12,442 nt of DNA from Antrodiella citrinella. Its lineage: Eukaryota > Basidiomycota > Agaricomycetes > Polyporales > Steccherinaceae. The DNA lies in the NCBI GenBank assembly GCA_004802725.1, contig SGPM01000546.1:1-12442 (forward strand), given 5' to 3'. This document shows, one piece after another, positions 1 through 9,050 of the stretch. Numbering within the stretch: the first letter of the stretch is position 1; every line of letters starts with the position of its first letter. Below the pieces are notes generated by a model. The model had not been told where the DNA came from, made no database searches, and saw only the letters and a program-made list of their open reading frames with translations. Made by a program: the position numbers and the translations under genes.

Positions 1-220
1 CTTTAGTACTCGAACGATCCTCCTTCAGATTCCGCAGTTCTCATACCTGTATAAATACCTGTACGCGTCGGTCAAGTTGTTCCCCAACTTGACCTCCTTG
101 TTAATAGAGGTTATCTTCCACTCTGAACATCGTCCTCATTGTCTCACTTGAACCTCGTCCTAGTTAGAACTCGTGCCGAAGTTACGCCTCACGTAACAAC
201 ACTCACCTAAGTTCTCATAG

Positions 221-738
221 AGCTACGCCGGTCGGATTAGCTTCTCGTCCGACACTTGGACGTCTCCCAATCACCGCTCGTATATGGCTATTCTAGCTCA
301 TCTCGAGCATGAAGGCCAGCCGTTGGTTCTCCTGCTGGATCTGTCCGAGGTTCCGTTTTCGCATACAGGTGCCGCACTTTTGCAAGTCATGCAGCGCACT
401 GTGCTTGAATTCGGTATCGCAACGAAGGTGAGTTATCTACTATTGACAAAGACCCAGATTAAGCTCACCAATTAAAGGTCCTCACGTTCACGGGGGACAA
501 CGCCACCAATAATGACACTCTATGCGAAGAGTGGCATAAGCTCAACTTGCACTTCCTCGGTGAAGAATCCCGGATTCGCTGTATCCTTCACACCGAGAGT
601 CTTGCAGCGCGCATCATCATCAAGCAGTTTGACGTGCTTCCCGGCACGTCCACCATTGACCAGGACGACACCGAGAAGGTTCTGGCATGTCGATTCATAA
701 CACCTCGCCGAAAACAGAAGGTAAACAACTTCACGTGA
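221..738 (+). mobile_element. hAT-family transposase, truncated remnant with one intron
   Basis: Two blocks read as the catalytic core of a hAT (hobo/Ac/Tam3) DNA transposase. The first frame is open from 221, after a stop at 218-220; it carries SSDTWTSPNH (probable first catalytic Asp) and an LLDLSEV..SHTG segment, and ends at 427. A 50-nt intron (428-477, donor GTGAGT, acceptor TTAAAG) keeps the frame. The second exon begins with VLTFTGDNATNND (second catalytic Asp) and RIRCILHTESLAA, equivalent to the conserved CxxH region, and stops at 736-738. The BED zinc finger expected upstream, the third acidic residue and the C-terminal hAT dimerisation domain are absent, and the preceding 220 bases carry stops in this frame. 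No terminal inverted repeats or target duplication were found. This is a dead internal fragment; the element may continue left of the window. Family call is confident, boundaries are not. Confidence 0.8.
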
Positions 739-1396
739 TGTTTGTGACACAATCACGTAGTACCTGGATCTGACCTGCGCCTACCTTACTGATATGTTGT
801 TGGTAATTACCTCCCCTAGAGGCCTGCTAGTGAGGATCAGATGTGAGCTTTGGTGGCAACAAGAACAAAACTGAATAAACAGTACCTACCGTCTTTGACC
901 CTTTGCTCGATGTGTTTTCCCCTCAGACTTGAAATGTCATAAGAACGGGGCAGATGGAGGAGTGAGGCGTTCGATTGGTAGCTTGGGCCGTCACGGTAAT
1001 AGGTATGCGTAGTGAGCATTCGTTTTTGGGAGGATTGGGAGTGACTCCGAGTGAGGTGTGAGCATTGTCGTACGTGGCATATAGTAGTATACTTAGGATG
1101 AATGCAACCCAAATTTCGTGTATTGGTGCCTAGCGTTCGGCGATACGTACAAAGAAATGCGAGTATATACAGAGCAAGAGGGAAAAAATTACAATGATGG
1201 AGACAACGAGACAACGGTACCAGTAAGCGGGTCTGTGGAGTGTTAACTATAAGATGATAGGACGCAGAAGAAGAGTGGGCGGAAAATCGGGTAGGAAAGA
1301 CAGCGAGTCGCGAGGGATGTGAAGAACAAACAACAGCGGTGTTGGGATACCAGGCGTAGTGGTAAACGAGCAAGAAGTCCTGTGGGTTTCCACACC
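739..1396. other. Gene-free stretch between hAT remnant and NTPase-nuclease gene
   Basis: No supported gene. The minus strand stays open for almost 600 nt here, running past the stop of the neighbouring gene in another frame, but its translation is Ser/His/Leu/Cys-rich, matches no motif I know and has no sensible splice sites. It most likely holds the 3' untranslated region of the minus-strand gene and decayed transposon flank. Confidence 0.5.
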
Positions 1397-3626
1397 CTAT
1401 TGTCCGTTGTAGACACAGGACCAAAAGCGGACTGGAACCTTCTCCGGGCCAAGAGTGATACCCAGCCTCGCAAAGTCGACCTCATGCTTCCTGGCCAATT
1501 CATCATTATCCGCGACCACGATGAGGTGCCAAGTACGCTGTGCCCGCACGTCCTTGTCGTAGGACTGCCACAACTTCTTGAGCCCATCACCGGGGTTCGA
1601 GTGCTCGTTCGATAACGTTACTTGGATGGCGTAAACGTCGTCGTCATTCGCAAGAACACTGTCAACGCCGGGGAAGTTTGCCACAGACGGAATCCAGTAG
1701 AAGGTTCGAAAGTTCGCGACGCGGGCAAGCGCGCTGACTGTGCCGCAGAGCAGCTTTTGCGAAGCCTGGATAGTTCGTGAGGTATCCCTAGGGTCAACTG
1801 CAATCTTCCCAGGGCTGGCCGGAGACTCCGCAGGTCTGAGGGTACGGCGTATATCAAAAGCGTTATCGCTACATAGTGCGCGATGTACACTTTGTTCAAG
1901 GACCCAGCCGGCAGATGTCCTCGTAAGGGAATGAGAGCTGAGAGCGAAGAAAAGATCGAGCGCGATGGAGTTCGTGCGGCTGGTGGCAGCGGTGTGGAAT
2001 ATATCGTCAAGAAAAGCGGTAGGGACGGCGAATTTGGCACCCGCATCACTGTAAACCTTATGCGGTGGACGATATGGGCGAGCGAAGAGGATGGCGGAGC
2101 CTTGACTGTGTGCTAGCCCCGGTAAGGCGATAGACATATATACGGCGGGATTGTTGCAGACCGTTTCCGCCGCAGATTTGGCGGCATGGGCTAGCGTCAC
2201 CTCAACACTGCTGCGAACTGCAGTAGGCGCTGTGAGGATCTTGATGATTGTTCGAGTACACGGCCCCCATTTTCGGATGTAATGCGTAGCCTGTTGATAC
2301 TCCAGCTTGATCTGCTTGCTGCACGAGAACGATCAGTAAACGCATCACAACAAGGAGGGAACGTTGAACGCAAAGGAACACGTACATGATAGCTGCGATC
2401 TCAATTTCCCGTGGTAATTCTGACACGACGACCGTACCACCCCGGTACTTGATCCAATCCTTCCATCTGTCCTCTCTCGGCGACGTTGTCTGGACGATGA
2501 ATGCCTTCGATCCCCTGAAGAGCGGGCAGGGAATATTAATGTCAACATTGCTATCTGTGAGAGCCCAGTAGCCGACGAGCTTATTCTTGCTCTTTGGTGT
2601 GCAGATGGTCGCGCCCTTGTCGTTGAAAACGACGACGTCATCACTCAGGTGGATGGCGGTAGGCTGTTTCTTTTCGAGAAGGTAGAGGAGTAGAAAGAGG
2701 AGGAACATAGACTTGCCTAAGGACACGTTAACACAATTCACAATCGAGAGCAAACACGAAAGAGACTCCACGAACCAATACCCTGATGACCTATCACGAC
2801 TACAGCAGAGTTCGCAGCACGGAGCTCCTGCAGCTTGTCCCGAAGCCAAGGATATTCTTTTCGAATGACGAGAAAATCGGAATCCGAACCAAAGCCGGGT
2901 GCACTGCATGCAGCCGCGACCGACCCGATGTCGGAGAGGAAGGTGTAGTTCCACCGACTGTCGGCGTCGTCCTCAAGCCGCGGCATGGGGTTAGCGTCGT
3001 CGTCGTCAATCAGCATGGGTTCACCCTCCACAGTTTCTTCGATAGAGATGCTGCTCTTGGTCGTGGGCCATGACTTTCCCCAAGCCTTTTTCCACAGCTC
3101 ATTGGCAAGCTTGTGAAGAGGAGACTCAGGAGAGGCCCGAGAGGGGGGCTCCACCTTTTCAGCCGCAGTGATGAGAAGATGGAGAACCTTGCGATTGAGG
3201 CTTTCGGGTGCTCCCAGGATCGTCTGGATGTCCTCAGTTGGGTCGTGAAAGTCTGCGATCGTCTGGATATCTATGTTGCCAACCGAAATCTTCTTAAACT
3301 CTGCGATTCTTTGGTCAGTCTTGAGCTAGATGAGATTGTCAGCTCGAATAGGGTGAGAACACAATAGAAGAAAGACAACTTACTGTATAAACCCTGATGG
3401 TACTAAGGTCTGCTTGAAAATTGTAGCAAATGGCGAGCGTGTCCACGATATCGTCGTACAGAAAAGCGAGGGGCTGGGTAAATTTGCGTTTTAGGATAGG
3501 CAAAGGAAAAGCGATACGGTCGGAATTGCGTTCGGAGGAGAAGAGCAAGTAATTGATATAGACATCGTCGTCGTCGTCGACAACTACCTGGCCAGCCTTT
3601 CTGCTGTTCACCGTGGTCGGCGGCAT
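1397..3626 (-). CDS. Crinkler-RHS-type (CR) P-loop NTPase with C-terminal PD-(D/E)xK-like nuclease domain
   Basis: Four exons join in frame: 3626-3384, 3325-2776, 2716-2386 and 2318-1397 (introns of 58, 59 and 67 nt), giving 681 residues from ATG 3626 to TAG 1397. Seen: an N-terminal segment after a five-Asp run (about residues 25-85) that could be the ubiquitin-like header; a second Asp run near the middle of exon 2; a Walker A motif GHQGIGKS at about 260-267 followed by a hydrophobic helix; an IVQTTSPREDRWKDW segment after it; and a C-terminal domain with GWVLE (Glu near 516), FPGVDSVL (Asp near 594) and YAIQVT (607-609), in PD-(D/E)xK order but with Thr in the Lys position. Known: header, NTPase and REase nuclease is the architecture of Crinkler-RHS-type proteins, proposed to act on nucleic acids as effectors or in conflict systems. 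Inferred: intact gene. Donor GTTCGT of intron 2 is weak, but the reading it gives restores Walker A. Function in this organism is unknown. Confidence 0.82.
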
Positions 3627-3694
3627 GCTATCCTGCAGAATTCGGTGGAATGGTTGTGGTCGTGGTCAACGTTCAATTCCGATCCCGAAATCGG

Positions 3695-3704
3695 TATTTA
3701 TTAT
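3695..3704 (-). promoter_or_regulatory. TATA-like element of the NTPase-nuclease gene
   Basis: On the minus strand this reads ATAATAAATA, 69-78 bp upstream of the ATG at 3626. Position and composition fit a TATA-like core promoter, but AT-rich decamers are common by chance. Confidence 0.3.
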
Positions 3705-4193
3705 GTCGCGGTGGGAAGGACTAGAGTCACTAGTGCCGTTCAGCTTCCTTCGGCAACGCAGTGTCTGTCCTCCGACATGGGCCACGCAGTATTAGTGTCC
3801 GCACCCCGAGATCAGCTAGAGGGATCGGACTGGCGTGCTGGGCAGCGCCCTTTACTAGTTAAAGTGATAGACTCAGCCTGCGGCGCGATCACAGGATGTT
3901 CAATACTTTTATAATAAAGTTTTATTGCGAGGGCTACGGTCTACAGTGCACGACTTCAAGATCTTGAATTACCTTATATGTCCTCCGAAACCACAGATGT
4001 AGAAGGTTACGTGCATAAGACACAGACCAACTCACTACGTAGCACGTTGTCGATGCTGAATCCTAAGTCGGATGTATCAGCTGCTAAGACTCAGCTGCCT
4101 CAGCATGCGCAAAACCTAAACATTTACACACTCGTCAGAAAATTGTTTATTGCTGCAACGGGCAAATAGATTGGCATACCTGCTTCCATGGGT
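3705..4193. other. Gene-free upstream region
   Basis: No gene is supported. Plus-strand open frames here (3613-3795, 3645-3914, 3978-4169) have no recognisable motif and lie in the upstream flank of the minus-strand gene. The stretch presumably holds that gene's promoter. Confidence 0.4.
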
Positions 4194-4249
4194 CTACCTT
4201 GCATCTACTACCTTGCATCTACTACCTTACATCTACTACCTTGCGTCTA
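4194..4249. repeat. 14-bp tandem repeat, four copies
   Basis: Four head-to-tail units of CTACCTTGCATCTA: 4194-4207 and 4208-4221 are identical, 4222-4235 has one change (TTGC to TTAC) and 4236-4249 has one change (GCAT to GCGT). The unit itself contains the sub-motif CTAC/CTA twice. No coding role is apparent. Confidence 0.95.
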
Positions 4250-5819
4250 CTGAATATCTCTAGATCTGGCAGCGGCAGCTGGAGACTACTGGACACTGCA
4301 GCCAGGGCCCAGTTGCAACCAACACCAGTAATTTGTCAGTGCTCATTGTAGAAGTGGCGACCATGTTGACACACCTAATAGTACTACATTTTGGTCAAGA
4401 CGAAGGTGAAAAGTGGGTGAAAAAAGAGCAGTGTGCACCAAGTCGCGCGAGTTATATAGAAATAAACCCGATTGCTTTCGAGAGAATAGGTATGATCTCA
4501 TTGAGCCACTTGCACCACTATGAAGACATGGCAGTACATGGCAAGTGGCGAAGTGAAACATCGGAAGAGTGTCGTCGTAAGCGACTTTGGATAAGCATGT
4601 ACGGACGACCGATCGATCCCTTCCACGCTTTTATTCTTTAGATTAACTACCACCTCGACGCGTCGCAACGCGTTCAGCATATGTATTTTTATAGAGGGTT
4701 CTTCGGGATTCTTGGATTTATGTCCGGTCCTAACCTTGCATGACGCGACATCACAGTTGGGATTCCTGAGTAAAACTGTTTTGGGTTCATTATAGATTAT
4801 ACGGTAATATGTAGGAATGTGTAGATGCAACGCAAACATACCGTCACTACGAACGCAAACCGGTGGTGTCTCAAGAAATCCCAAAAAAAATGAAAGAAAA
4901 TTAAGGATTCTTAGAGAATCACCAAAAATCATTAGGCGACCGCTCCGCGCAGGCAAATTTGTCCAATGTAGCCCGCGAAAGTATTCCGTGTTACTTCGTC
5001 ATATTTAACATCGGTATGGAGCTCAAATCTTGTACATAAAAACTCGAACGTCTTCAAACATGTTCTATATCTTCTGAATTGTCTGGATCCTTCTGCGGCC
5101 CTTCCTTTGGAGAAGCAAGAGGCCCGCTGCCGCTTTGTTCTATGTCGGCGTTGTTTGGTGTACATAAAACACGGACATGAAAGAGTCACAACAACTTACC
5201 TTACTGCACATTATACTAGTGCAAAATGCAAGATTGCATTTGCTAGTAGGTCATCATATATGCATCATAATTTCTCGCGCTACATTGTCATGCTGATTGA
5301 ATCCGTAGATTGAATTGTTGCTTTGTTGCAAGTTGTACAGCCGCACACCGCGCAACCGACTGCAACCTTCGTGGCGTGCGCTGGTTGCATATCTATCTGG
5401 AAGCTTGGGTCGCCTTTCAAGACATATGGCGAGATCGTGTCAAGTGGTACTGCATACTGCATGTGGATCGTGTCAGGGCGCCGGTATGGTCTCTCCAGCG
5501 ACTTGATGACATACAACCGCTTTTGCCTTACAATATACTCCTATGTGGACCTGTATGTATACTGTACTACCTCATGGGGACGCGGTGTATATAGCGTATC
5601 GGATTTAGACTGTCAGACTTCCAGAATCTCGGACACAATCACAGAACAGATGTAACAGGAAAAAGCATGGAGAGCACGAGGAAACATGTGAATGATCGAA
5701 AGCAAGCAAAGCATCAAAACATAAATTAAAGAACGGATAGAAGAACAATGATATGACAACCCCCAGACAAACCTACCGCACGCTGCACGCTGAACGTTAG
5801 ATGATAAGTGTGCGAGGCA
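4250..5819. other. Gene-free, relatively AT-rich region
   Basis: About 1.57 kb with open frames on both strands (for example 4498-4956 minus, 4333-4641 plus, 5280-5516 minus, 5323-5655 plus), none with a recognisable domain, convincing splice sites or flanking exons. The right end, from about 5650 to 5819, probably contains the 3' untranslated region of the minus-strand transcription-factor gene. A 10-bp palindrome CGACGCGTCG lies at 4656-4665. Confidence 0.45.
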
Positions 5820-7876
5820 TCATGGCTGATCTGGATACAGCAGGCCTATAGAAAAGAAGTCAGTAGGGATGCCTGGAGGGAACGGCGAGCGTCGGCCACG
5901 ATGTGTTGCCTCGGGGTAGTAGCATTCCAGGCTGCGCGGAAGACATTGCCTATGAAAACAAGTGATTGGAAGTGATGTCAGTTATGTAGTTTCATGAGTA
6001 TGAAAGAGCTGTCAAAAATAGTCCCGGGCTAAGACCCAATCATGCATGGAAGAAGGGACCCTGCAAGGATGCCCGTACATGGCAGAAGATTGACTCTAGA
6101 TGAAGTCACAATTCCGGATATAGTGCGCGATGATCGTCCGCGTTGCAGGCATGCTGGAGTGCAGCGTGAGGGTCCGCATAGACTAGTGTGCCCGGCAGAT
6201 AAACACCACGAGCTGCCGCAGGGCTTCCCGCTCGAACGACGAGATGAGCAAAGGGAGAGAAGGAAAGAAAGAGCGAGTCAGAAGTATAAGAGCATGAACG
6301 AGCCCACTTTCATAGAGACCCAACGAACCAGACAGCCTGAGAGACGAACAAACTCCTACTTACTTGCATGGCCCCTTCTTACCTTCCTGCGGCCCTCCAC
6401 ATCCTAGCTTGCGCTTGCGACAGAAGAAACACGCTACTTTCGTAGGCGTGCCTCGCTTGAACTTCTGCTTCACCGGGTGGTGTACCGCGGGCTTTGGTCG
6501 AGGGACTCCACGAGTCTGCTGGAGGGATTAGGTGAGTGAGGTATTTGTTCTCAAATTGGTTTCATACGCGCCTTTGTTAGCGGCGTCAATGTGAAAGGAC
6601 TCGGCATCTGGTCCGAACTAATCGTCGGCGAAGGTGACGCGCTTGAAGAGGATGCTGTCAAGAGATAGGGATCAGTACCGGTTTCGCTATCAACATCTAA
6701 CAACACATTAAACGCACCTTCAGGCTGTGTTCGCGCTTCCTTGCGATAATAGGGAATGTGTGCCATGGGAGGCGAGGGCTGGTATTTTGTTTGCTCGACG
6801 TCCTCCGGAGGTGCACTGACGGTTGCCGACACTTGTCTTTGTGTATGGCGAGGGATTGCCGATTCTGCAACAGCGCCGAAGAGCGCCGAGCTATTCGGCG
6901 ACGCGATTGGCAGCGACTCATCCGGATGTTGCAGCATTTCAAGTTCCATGTCTTGATGCGCTCCGATCTGCGGGCACTTCATTGATATGTCTATGGAAGG
7001 CAGAGAAGGGGTGGGTACTGACCTGTGGTGTTTCGGTACGGCCATATAGGCTTGGTCCTCCACCAGGGTCATGCTTGCTTCTTTTTTGTTTTCCACAGGC
7101 ATATTGGTGGAGTGTACCGGAGGCCTGTGCGACGTTCGAGATTGCGAAAGATGCCGAAGAAGAAGAAGCGATTGCACTCATATTCGTGTGGTCAGGAACT
7201 GGAGGGGATGTGGCGACGAGGCTGACGTTAGAGATGTCATATCCATGGTGATTACTGTCATTGCTCGTGTCGCCGTAGTTCGAGGGTGGGTGCGGGGGAG
7301 CGTCATCATAGTAGTTGTACGGGCCATAGCTGGGATTCTGGAAGGGGCCCAACCCAGAAGCCAGCGGGAAGTAATAATGATGAATGTTAATGTTGCCAAA
7401 CATGGGAGATTCCTGTGGCGAATGAGAACGATGAGTCTCACGGAACCCGAGTGGCACACTTTGACCTCAACTTACGTATTCGTTTGGTGCAGAGCTCGAC
7501 TGTTCCAGTTGCCAGTGCAAATGCGAGTACTGTGAGCTCGACCCGGGAACAGGAAAAGATGTGAATGGAGCAGGAGACCAGCCTTGAGGGATACACCAGC
7601 GTGGTGGCGTCGCCAAATAGCCGGCGAGTCCGGCATCCTGGGAGGTAGACTTATCGGAAGACATCGAGGGCATGGGGCTAGCAGCGGTAGATGCGTTCAG
7701 ATACTGTGCGCGGGGAGGAAATTGAAACTGCAATCAGCGCGGAGAGACAGTACTTAAAAGAGTTCGGACGCGCCTCGAGGGTGGATGAGAAAATGAATAC
7801 TTACGCGTGAGGGATCTGCATCAGAAACTGAGCCCGATGGTCTAGTCAAATCAGGGATATGTTCATGGACCCACAT
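5820..7876 (-). CDS. Zn2Cys6 (fungal binuclear cluster) transcription factor with C-terminal zinc cluster
   Basis: Seven exons join in frame: 7876-7805, 7727-7476, 7412-7023, 6967-6718, 6654-6568, 6505-6364 and 5949-5820, giving about 440 residues. Introns are 77, 63, 55, 63, about 62 and 414 nt. The first ~350 residues are low-complexity, rich in Ser, Pro, His, Tyr and Asn, with no clear fold, as in activation regions. A basic stretch (PKPAVHHPVKQKFKRG) precedes the cluster at about residues 376-407: Cys-x2-Cys-x6-Cys-x10-Cys-x2-Cys-x6-Cys, ending SLECYYPE. All six zinc ligands are present. Known: such clusters bind DNA; in GAL4-type proteins the cluster is N-terminal, whereas here it is near the end. 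Only about 33 residues follow, ending YPDQP. Uncertain points: the 6506 acceptor (GGAG, weak, chosen because it keeps phase; a better-looking CCAG at 6519 breaks the frame from donor 6567) and the start codon, as a short upstream frame overlaps it. Target genes unknown. Confidence 0.8.
5950..6363 (-). other. 414-nt intron inside the zinc-cluster coding region
   Basis: Donor GTAAGT at 6363 and acceptor CATAG ending at 5950. It separates the fourth and fifth zinc-ligand cysteines, splitting the Lys codon (AA|G) between them. It is six to eight times longer than the other introns in the window. Reading through the donor gives TGC AAG TAA, an immediate stop, so a retained intron would remove the second half of the cluster. 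Confidence 0.75.
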
Positions 7877-7940
7877 CCCGAAACATCTTAGGCGTGGCAG
7901 TCGGTGAGGAAAGAGTGGCCAATGACAATATTCGAGCCAT
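7863..7940 (-). promoter_or_regulatory. Upstream open frame overlapping the transcription-factor start
   Basis: ATG at 7940 opens a 25-codon frame ending TGA at 7863, in a different frame from the predicted start at 7876 and overlapping it by 14 nt. If the transcript includes it, it could lower translation of the main frame. It could instead mean that the true first exon has not been found. Confidence 0.3.
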
Positions 7941-8948
7941 GATTGCAAGGTGCGCGTTAACGTTGGGCGGCGGCACAGGCTAGGGCAGCCACGTGTATTG
8001 GGTGTGGTGTTCAATGTGTATGCAAGCAGTTCGTTGCGATAGAGGGATGGCTTTCTCGAGAAGTCTGCACGCCTATCAATCATGCAGCCTGAGACGGCCA
8101 CTGACTAGTACTGACTGACGAAATTTTGGACCCAGGTGCCGTGTGACTCCAAGGCTTGCCGACGTCTCGCAGATGACCCCCCTGCGCAGTCTGGACAGAA
8201 ACCGAGGGTCTTGACTTTGCAGATTGATTCTTCCAGAATGTGTTCTGACGCAGGACAATTCAGGAAATGTTGTTTTCTTCTGTGCTCGTAATTTCCTACA
8301 AGCGAGTCGGGCCTGATATCACCTTGTCGGTGGCGTACCGTTTTGGACCTCCTAGTACTAGACGATGCGGGCCGTTCGAGATGAGTGCGTCGGTGCCGGA
8401 ATCAACACCGCTGTTGAAGATTCGCGTACTTACATGTTCATCTAATCATCATCCTATCATGGTGGAAACTTCGAGCCTCACCAGCATAGGGAATAATACA
8501 AGGCGCTTTCCACCACTATGGCAGCATCTTCTCAGTTGGTGAGAAGTTGGCGCAGATGTTCTTGCGAGCAGCACACCCCTCTGGTGTTGAAAGAAATACA
8601 ACGTAAGTACACAAGGATGACTTCGGAGTTGCACAGGAAACTATATCTCACGGTATCTTCGGAACCACCACAAGTTGGTAAAATGGGCTCCTAAGCCAAT
8701 GAGGAGCCAGGATTCTCGATCAGCGCTTGAATTTTGGCTGGGGATCCGAACTTCTGGTGGTTACGAAGATACGATGGGATATAGTATTTCACGAAAAGCA
8801 CAGAGCTCACCTGCACTGCAGTTTACGTGTTGCGGTGAGACACTAGTACTTCCGAACACTGAATGCGGCCGAGCGCGCGGACCGACTCGGGTTGGGAGTT
8901 GCGGTGGAAAAGTGTGTCGTCGTCGGTGCTTGGTCGGTAGGCTCAGAT
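7941..8948. other. Intergenic region upstream of the transcription factor
   Basis: No supported gene. Open frames (for example 8267-8542 plus, 8449-8634 minus, 8675-8971 plus) are short, low in coding character and without motifs. This is the left part of the intergenic space between the divergently transcribed transcription-factor and F-box genes. Confidence 0.4.
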
Positions 8949-8985
8949 CAAGCCCCTCACACGGAACGTGAGAGGGGCTTGTCGC
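8949..8985 (+). repeat. Hairpin element copy 1 (CAA...TTGTCGC type)
   Basis: CAAGCCCCTC (8949-8958) pairs perfectly with GAGGGGCTTG (8972-8981). Inner CTCAC/GTGAG pairing is an alternative register. TTGTCGC follows directly at 8979-8985. The same design recurs at 12297-12336 with different arm bases. It might be a structured RNA element, a terminator-like signal or the end of a dispersed repeat; the sequence alone does not decide. Confidence 0.7.
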
Positions 8986-9050
8986 TATGCTGTTCAAAAT
9001 GCACAAAAAATTATTTTCCGCAGCACATGAGTATGATGAGAATTCCCGTA

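Noticed and set aside
837..1424. 195-codon open frame on the minus strand
   Set aside because: It overlaps the real C-terminal exon in another frame, has no motif or splice sites, and its composition suits an untranslated region.
4656..4665. 10-bp palindrome CGACGCGTCG
   Set aside because: Short, single and without nearby genes; expected by chance in a window of this size with local CpG richness.
4498..4956. 152-codon open frame on the minus strand
   Set aside because: No recognisable domain, no partner exons, and other frames are also open nearby; not enough to call a gene.
5280..5655. Overlapping open frames on both strands, including a Cys-containing minus-strand peptide
   Set aside because: Both strands are equally open and neither shows a domain, signal peptide or sensible gene structure.
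6120..6160. Cys-Asn-rich minus-strand stretch considered as the second half of the zinc cluster
   Set aside because: Spacing of cysteines was wrong. The segment after acceptor 5950 gives exact Cys-x2-Cys-x6-Cys spacing instead.
6042..6407. 121-codon plus-strand frame
   Set aside because: It lies across the long intron and the zinc-cluster exon on the opposite strand; the minus-strand reading has a complete Cys6 motif, so this is a shadow.
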